33,058 nt of DNA. It comes from a bacterium (GTDB lineage: Bacteria; Patescibacteriota; Dojkabacteria; SC72; WJKH01). The DNA is taken from contig JAKPPS010000012.1 of assembly GCA_029547225.1 (NCBI GenBank), positions 1 through 33,058 on the forward strand. Reading direction: 5' to 3'. A program made the translations under genes and the position numbers. Positions 27,933 through 33,058 of the stretch are shown piece after piece (positions within the stretch are counted from its first letter, which is position 1; every line of letters begins with the position of its first letter). The notes below the pieces were generated by a model. The model had not been told where the DNA came from. It ran no database searches and saw only the letters and a program-made list of their open reading frames with translations.

Positions 27933-29519
27933 CTACTTACGCAGAATTAGTGATGTACCTGTCATTACAAATGGTTTCTCAATTCCCATCAAGTCCAAAA
28001 TCGTTGGGGCTACGTCTTCCAAAGACTCTCTTCTATCGAGTGTACAATCTAAATCACTTACCACAATAAATGGGACAGGGTTTAAAGTATGTTGAGTATG
28101 AGGTTGGTTATTCTTGTAGTCCCACATAATATCAGCATTTCCATGATCGGCAGTAATAATAAGTGCATATTTATCTAATTTACTCTCTATCGTTTCAAAT
28201 ATTTTCCCAAGGCAGTAATCTACGGATTCTGTTGCAATGACAGCAGCAGGATAATTACCTGTATGACCGACCATATCGGTACTGCTAAAATTAACGGCAA
28301 TAAAATCATATTCTTCATCGTCAATTGCTTTGATCACTCGTTTAGTAAGATCAAAATTACGCATACTTGGTTCATAATTATATTGTGGTTTTACAAATCT
28401 GTTTGAATCACACATCTCCCAAGTTTCTCCTTCGAACTCCTGCTCTCTTTCACCGTTTAGAAAAAAAGTTAAGTGCTGATATTTTTCAGTTTCAGCAATA
28501 TGAATCTGTTTCTTTCCTGCCTTTGATATCGCTTCAGACATAGTATCGGTAACCTTAAGTCTCGGGAACGCAACAAGTAATCGAGTAAACTCCTCACCTG
28601 GTGAAACAAATGAGCCAATAATAGATTTTTTGCTAGTGTTATCAAAAATAGCTTTTAAAAACTGATGCATCCGGTCGGTACGATAATGAAACATAAAAAG
28701 GCCGTCTCCATCTGTAAATCCAAAATAGTCTCCAATGGCATACTGTTCGAAAAATTCATCTTTATTGTTCTGATTATATTCATAATTTAATACAGCTTGC
28801 CAATCGTTAAATCTTCTCCCGACAGCTTTTGTCACAAGCTCTACAGCAAATTTCGTCTTATCCCAATCCTTATCTCTGTCAAGATAAAGTCTTCCCTGTA
28901 CCGTAGCCAGACTTATATTTATATTACTGTATTTCTTTATTTGACCATCTAGCCATTTAAAATAGTTTTCAGCACTAATCGGGGGTACGTCTCTCCCATC
29001 AGTGAAAGAATGAACAAATATCTTATTCTCAAACTGATGCCTTGATAAAAATTCAAAGATCGCACTAAGATGATTTGTATGAGAATGTAGGCCGCCATCA
29101 CTCAAAATACCTGCAAGATGAATATTTGATCCATATTTTTTGCAGTTTTCCATCAAACTAACCAAAGCTTCATTATTGTAAAACTCGCCTGTCTCAATAG
29201 AATTATTAATACGAGGTAGATCTTGCAAAATCACTCTACCCGCACCAATTGTCAGATGATTCACTTCAGAGGTACCCATTTGTCCCTCTGGTAGACCTAC
29301 ACTTAATCCATCAGACTTCAGGGAAGTGTTTGGATAATTACGCGCGAGCTTGTCATAAATAGGTTTTTGAGCATTATCGATAGCATTGTACTTATCAGGT
29401 TTACCTACTCCCCATCCATCCATGATCACTAAAATAACTTTTTTTGATAAATTATTTTTCCGTACTTTTGGTTTTTGTGAGACAGGTGCAATTCCCTTTT
29501 TATTTACCATTTCAATCAT
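27933..29519 (-). CDS. gpmI: 2,3-bisphosphoglycerate-independent phosphoglycerate mutase
   Basis: VILVIMDGWGVG, LPEGQMGTSEVNHLTIGAGRV, HSFTDGRDVPP, ITADHGNADIM. Confidence 0.97.
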   Translation of the reverse strand: MIEMVNKKGIAPVSQKPKVRKNNLSKKVILVIMDGWGVGKPDKYNAIDNAQKPIYDKLARNYPNTSLKSDGLSVGLPEGQMGTSEVNHLTIGAGRVILQDLPRINNSIETGEFYNNEALVSLMENCKKYGSNIHLAGILSDGGLHSHTNHLSAIFEFLSRHQFENKIFVHSFTDGRDVPPISAENYFKWLDGQIKKYSNINISLATVQGRLYLDRDKDWDKTKFAVELVTKAVGRRFNDWQAVLNYEYNQNNKDEFFEQYAIGDYFGFTDGDGLFMFHYRTDRMHQFLKAIFDNTSKKSIIGSFVSPGEEFTRLLVAFPRLKVTDTMSEAISKAGKKQIHIAETEKYQHLTFFLNGEREQEFEGETWEMCDSNRFVKPQYNYEPSMRNFDLTKRVIKAIDDEEYDFIAVNFSSTDMVGHTGNYPAAVIATESVDYCLGKIFETIESKLDKYALIITADHGNADIMWDYKNNQPHTQHTLNPVPFIVVSDLDCTLDRRESLEDVAPTILDLMGIEKPFVMTGTSLILRK

Positions 29520-29736
29520 TAATGATAATTAATATATCCGATTGCTAAAGAATAATTACTCTCTCGGACACAATTGATCCCCAAGCAATTTCTATTCTAT
29601 ACAAAAATATTTTATTCACATTGTTTAGATATGTCAAAGTGAGTTTGCGGAGACGATACTTATAGTGATGGTAAAGCGATCGCCTCCTGCAAAGAGATCG
29701 GATACATAAAAAATCTACTATCAAAGTAAATAGTAT

Positions 29737-32460
29737 TTATTTTTCTAACTTCTCTCGTATTACTGCTTGAGCTGCAGCCAATCTTGCCACTGGAACACGA
29801 TATGGTGAACAGCTTACATAGTTAAGTCCAATTTTATGGCAAAACTCAACGGATTTTGGCTCACCACCATGCTCTCCACAAATTCCAATTTCCATTTCTG
29901 GATTAACTTCACGACCTTTTTTTACTGCCATCTCCATCAATACTCCGATACCCTCCTGATCAATTACCTGGAATGGATCATCCATATAAACACCCAATTC
30001 GATATATTTACCAATGAACTTTCCAGCATCATCTCTCGAATATCCATAAGTTGTTTGTGTAAGGTCATTTGTACCGAACGAGAAGAACTGTGAATATTGA
30101 GCAAATTTATCGGCAGTAACACAAGCCCTTGGTAACTCTATCATTGTACCGATTGTATATTCGAGCAGTTTAAGCTCTTTTGTAGCATTTATGTCAACTT
30201 TTGCTTGCTGTAATACTGGATCAGCAATATCTTTAATTACTTGGTTTAACACTTCCAACTCTCTATAGTTTGAAGTAACAGGGATTTCTATCTCTGGCTT
30301 GACCAAAATACCTTCTTTCGCAACCACAATAGCAGCATTGATAATAGCTCGGGTTTGCATCTCAGTTATTTCTGGATAAACCATGCCCAATCGACAACCT
30401 CTAAAACCAAGCATAGGATTAAACTCAGCCAAAGATTCTTTTCGTTCTTTCAAAACTTCGAAATCAACCTCCATAGCTTTTGCTAAATCTTGCATCTCCT
30501 CATCTGTGTGAGGTAGAAATTCGTGCAATGGTGGATCAAGAAGTCTTACAGTAACTGGTAAATCGTGCATTTGACGAAATATGTTTTCAAAATCTGATTG
30601 CTGCATTTTTTCGATCTTCTTGAGAGCTTTAACTCTCTCTTCTTTCGTATCAGATAAAATCATTTCTCTGACAGCAAAAATCCTATCCTCCTGAAAAAAC
30701 ATGTGCTCTGTACGACAAAGACCGATACCTTCTGCACCGAATTTTCTGGCAACTGTAGCATCTTTTGGCGTATCTGCATTGGTTCTAACCTTTAATTTTC
30801 GAACATCATCAGCCCACTGCATCAAAATACCAAACTCGCCTTCTAGAGTCGGCTCAACTGTATCTATTTTTCCTCGATAAACCTCACCATTTGAACCGTC
30901 AAGAGTAATCCAATCTCCCTCCACCAGATCAATACTTTTACCCACGTGTAGGCTTTTTTTCTCTTCATTTACAGCAATATCTGAACAGCCAGAAACACAA
31001 CATTTTCCCATACCTCTAGCTACAACTGCCGCATGACTTGTCATACCACCTCTTGCAGTTAAAATGCCTTGAGCAACATTCATGCCTTCGATATCTTCTG
31101 GCGAAGTTTCCATACGCACGAGGATCACTTTCTTTCCTTGGTTTGCCCAGATAACAGCATCCTCTGCAGTAAAGACTATTTGACCGGTAGATGCACCAGG
31201 TGAAGCTGGAAGTCCCTTAGCAATAAGTTCTTTTTGAGCCTTAGGATCAATAGCTGGATGTAACAACTGATTGAGAGCATTTGGATCAACTCGCATAATA
31301 GCAGTGTCCTTATCGATTAATTTCTCATTAAACATATCTACAGCGATTTTTACTGCAGCTTTACCTGTACGCTTACCAACTCTCGATTGCAACATATACA
31401 AAATACCCTCCTCGATAGTGAATTCGAGATCAACCATATCTTTATAATGCATCTCGAGTTTTGCGAAAATCTCTTTAACTTGTTCATAGATTTCGGGCAT
31501 CTCTTTTGCCATATCATCAAGATGTTTAGGAGTACGGATACCTGCGACGACATCTTCACCCTGTGCATTGACGAGATATTCACCATAATATTCTTTGGCA
31601 CCAGTAGACGGATTTCGAGTAAAAGCTACTCCAGTAGCAGAATTCTCTCCCATATTTCCGAAAACCATAGCTTGTACTGTAACAGCTGTACCAGAAATCT
31701 TTGCAGGAACTTTGTTTATACGACGATACGAAATGGCTCGAGGATTATTCCACGATTTGAAGACTGCCTCGATACTCAACATTAACTGTTCAAATGGATC
31801 ATGAGGAAATTCTTTACCCGTATCTGTCTTGTAAAGATCAAGGTATCTATCGACAATGATTTTAATATTATCTGCAGTGAGATCAACATCTAACGATACT
31901 CCGAATTCTTCCTTAGCACTATCCAAAATACCCATAAACTTAGCGTGTTCAACACCCATCACTACATCCCCAAACATCTGTATAAATCTACGATAATTAT
32001 CCCATGCAAAACGATCATTTCCAGATTTAGCAATCAAGCCCTGCAATGTTTCCTTATTAAGACCAAGATTCAATATCGTATCCATCATTCCTGGCATTGA
32101 TACGGCAGAACCGGATCTTACTGAAAGCAATAATGGATTCTGAGGATCACCAAATTTCTTTCCAGTACTCTCTTCTATTTTTTGAAGATATTGTTTTACT
32201 TGCTCAGTAAAATCGGCTGGAAATTGTCTATCATTTTTATAATAATATTCACAAGTTTGTATTGATATGACAAAACCTTGTGGTACCGGTAACCCCATTT
32301 CCGTCATCTGTACTAATGAGTAGCCTTTTCCTCCTAATATATATTTTGGTTCATTTGTATTTGGTGACTCTGTTTTTTCTTTTGAGAAAAAATAAAAGTC
32401 TTTGTTAGTTAAAGTCTCCCTAGCTGATTGGTTTTTTGAATTATTTATTTTTGTTGCCAT
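29737..32460 (-). CDS. ppdK: Pyruvate, phosphate dikinase
   Basis: GGKGYSLVQMTEMGLPVPQGFVIS, GGMTSHAAVVARGMGKCCVSGC (catalytic His), GICGEHGGEPKSVEFCHKIGLNYVSCSPYRVPVARLAAAQA. Confidence 0.98.
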   Translation of the reverse strand: MATKINNSKNQSARETLTNKDFYFFSKEKTESPNTNEPKYILGGKGYSLVQMTEMGLPVPQGFVISIQTCEYYYKNDRQFPADFTEQVKQYLQKIEESTGKKFGDPQNPLLLSVRSGSAVSMPGMMDTILNLGLNKETLQGLIAKSGNDRFAWDNYRRFIQMFGDVVMGVEHAKFMGILDSAKEEFGVSLDVDLTADNIKIIVDRYLDLYKTDTGKEFPHDPFEQLMLSIEAVFKSWNNPRAISYRRINKVPAKISGTAVTVQAMVFGNMGENSATGVAFTRNPSTGAKEYYGEYLVNAQGEDVVAGIRTPKHLDDMAKEMPEIYEQVKEIFAKLEMHYKDMVDLEFTIEEGILYMLQSRVGKRTGKAAVKIAVDMFNEKLIDKDTAIMRVDPNALNQLLHPAIDPKAQKELIAKGLPASPGASTGQIVFTAEDAVIWANQGKKVILVRMETSPEDIEGMNVAQGILTARGGMTSHAAVVARGMGKCCVSGCSDIAVNEEKKSLHVGKSIDLVEGDWITLDGSNGEVYRGKIDTVEPTLEGEFGILMQWADDVRKLKVRTNADTPKDATVARKFGAEGIGLCRTEHMFFQEDRIFAVREMILSDTKEERVKALKKIEKMQQSDFENIFRQMHDLPVTVRLLDPPLHEFLPHTDEEMQDLAKAMEVDFEVLKERKESLAEFNPMLGFRGCRLGMVYPEITEMQTRAIINAAIVVAKEGILVKPEIEIPVTSNYRELEVLNQVIKDIADPVLQQAKVDINATKELKLLEYTIGTMIELPRACVTADKFAQYSQFFSFGTNDLTQTTYGYSRDDAGKFIGKYIELGVYMDDPFQVIDQEGIGVLMEMAVKKGREVNPEMEIGICGEHGGEPKSVEFCHKIGLNYVSCSPYRVPVARLAAAQAVIREKLEK

Positions 32461-32917
32461 ATTTTTTAAAATAAATTTATTTATTATTTTATTTTAGTAT
32501 TATACTTAAAACGTTTTGATTACTTCTCAAAAACAGATCACGATAATATAATACGCACTACCCAAATTACATTTATTAAAATGATTTTCTAGATACAACT
32601 GAGAAATATTTATTGACACTGCAATAAAAAAGCTTAAGACAATATAAAAACAGATGCCTCCTATTCTACATATATATTTATATCTTTACAATGGGTTTGT
32701 CCTCATAGAAATCAAAATAAATTGAATATGAAAAAATATGGTTTTATATTCATAAGAAAATATCACACAATGAGTGACATAATAATTCAAGCTCACTGGG
32801 CACCACACTATAGGTTGCACTTGAAGTTTTTTTCTGATATAATTTACATAATTAAGTTTATTATATTTCGTATATGGGTATTTATAGAGATATTATTAAA
32901 ATATCAGGTGAAAAAAT

Positions 32918-32931
32918 AGGGTCTTGTAAAG
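32918..32931. repeat. Putative IS terminal inverted repeat (AGGGTCTTGTAAAG)
   Basis: Reverse complement of 127-140; followed at once by a transposase C-terminus. Confidence 0.75.
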
Positions 32932-32932
32932 A

Positions 32933-33058
32933 TTAGAGAGGATTTTTACTCAACTCTTTCATCAACAATTTGTATATATTATCACTTCTGTGGTTAAAAC
33001 GCCACTCAGATTCTTTTAAATGTAAAATGAACTTATTTCTCGGAACTCCGTTGAATTT
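32933..33058 (-). CDS. IS1595/ISXO2-like transposase, C-terminal fragment (runs off the right edge)
   Basis: Minus strand reads KFNGVPRNKFILHLKESEWRFNHRSDNIYKLLMKELSKNPL*; HLKESEWRFNHR is typical of the ISXO2-like DDE transposase C-terminus. Confidence 0.82.
   Translation of the reverse strand, partial: KFNGVPRNKFILHLKESEWRFNHRSDNIYKLLMKELSKNPL

Noticed and set aside
32722-32919. 65-aa plus-strand ORF before the right IS
   Set aside because: AT-rich, no domain, ends in the IS terminal repeat; probably chance.
1-33058. Recoded UGA (code 25, Gracilibacteria/SR1)
   Set aside because: All long genes are intact under code 11, and the PH-domain gene ends at a TGA in an ATGA overlap with the next gene.
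1-33058. Composite transposon carrying the whole window
   Set aside because: The interior is core housekeeping genes (rpoBC, rpsL, rpsG, dnaK, gpmI); direct IS copies or an assembly break explain the edges more simply.
1-33058. CRISPR arrays, rRNA or tmRNA
   Set aside because: No regularly spaced direct repeats, rRNA-like segments or tmRNA were recognised; smpB is present without ssrA nearby.

Overview
AT-rich chromosomal segment, probably from a Candidate Phyla Radiation/Patescibacteria-type bacterium (inferred from gene content and style; not verified by search). It uses the standard code 11. The window starts and ends inside IS1595/ISXO2-like transposase genes: the N-terminus on the left and the C-terminus on the right, both on the minus strand, sharing the terminal sequence AGGGTCTTGTAAAG. 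This suggests a contig or segment delimited by two copies of one IS.

In between are: an AIM24-family gene, a FtsB/DivIC-like gene, a tyrosine recombinase, a HAD hydrolase and a tRNA-Ile with a genuine UAU anticodon. A minus-strand membrane/secretion-like cluster follows (VirD4/TraG-like ATPase, disordered protein, smpB, PP2C-like/TM/propeller protein, small membrane protein, PH-domain protein). Next are a heat-shock operon hrcA-grpE-dnaK with a near-perfect CIRCE, rplY (bL25), a GT2 glycosyltransferase, rpoB-rpoC-rpsL-rpsG, gpmI and ppdK.

The least explained signals are an 81-bp imperfect intergenic repeat present twice around rplY-GT2, each copy able to form a 3' hairpin; a GrpE with a 13-cysteine N-terminal extension; a catalytically degenerate PP2C-like protein fused to a TM segment and propeller; RpoB and S12 substitutions at classical rifampicin/streptomycin resistance positions; and recurrent promoters placed for leaderless mRNAs. 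All calls come from reading the sequence; no database search was run.
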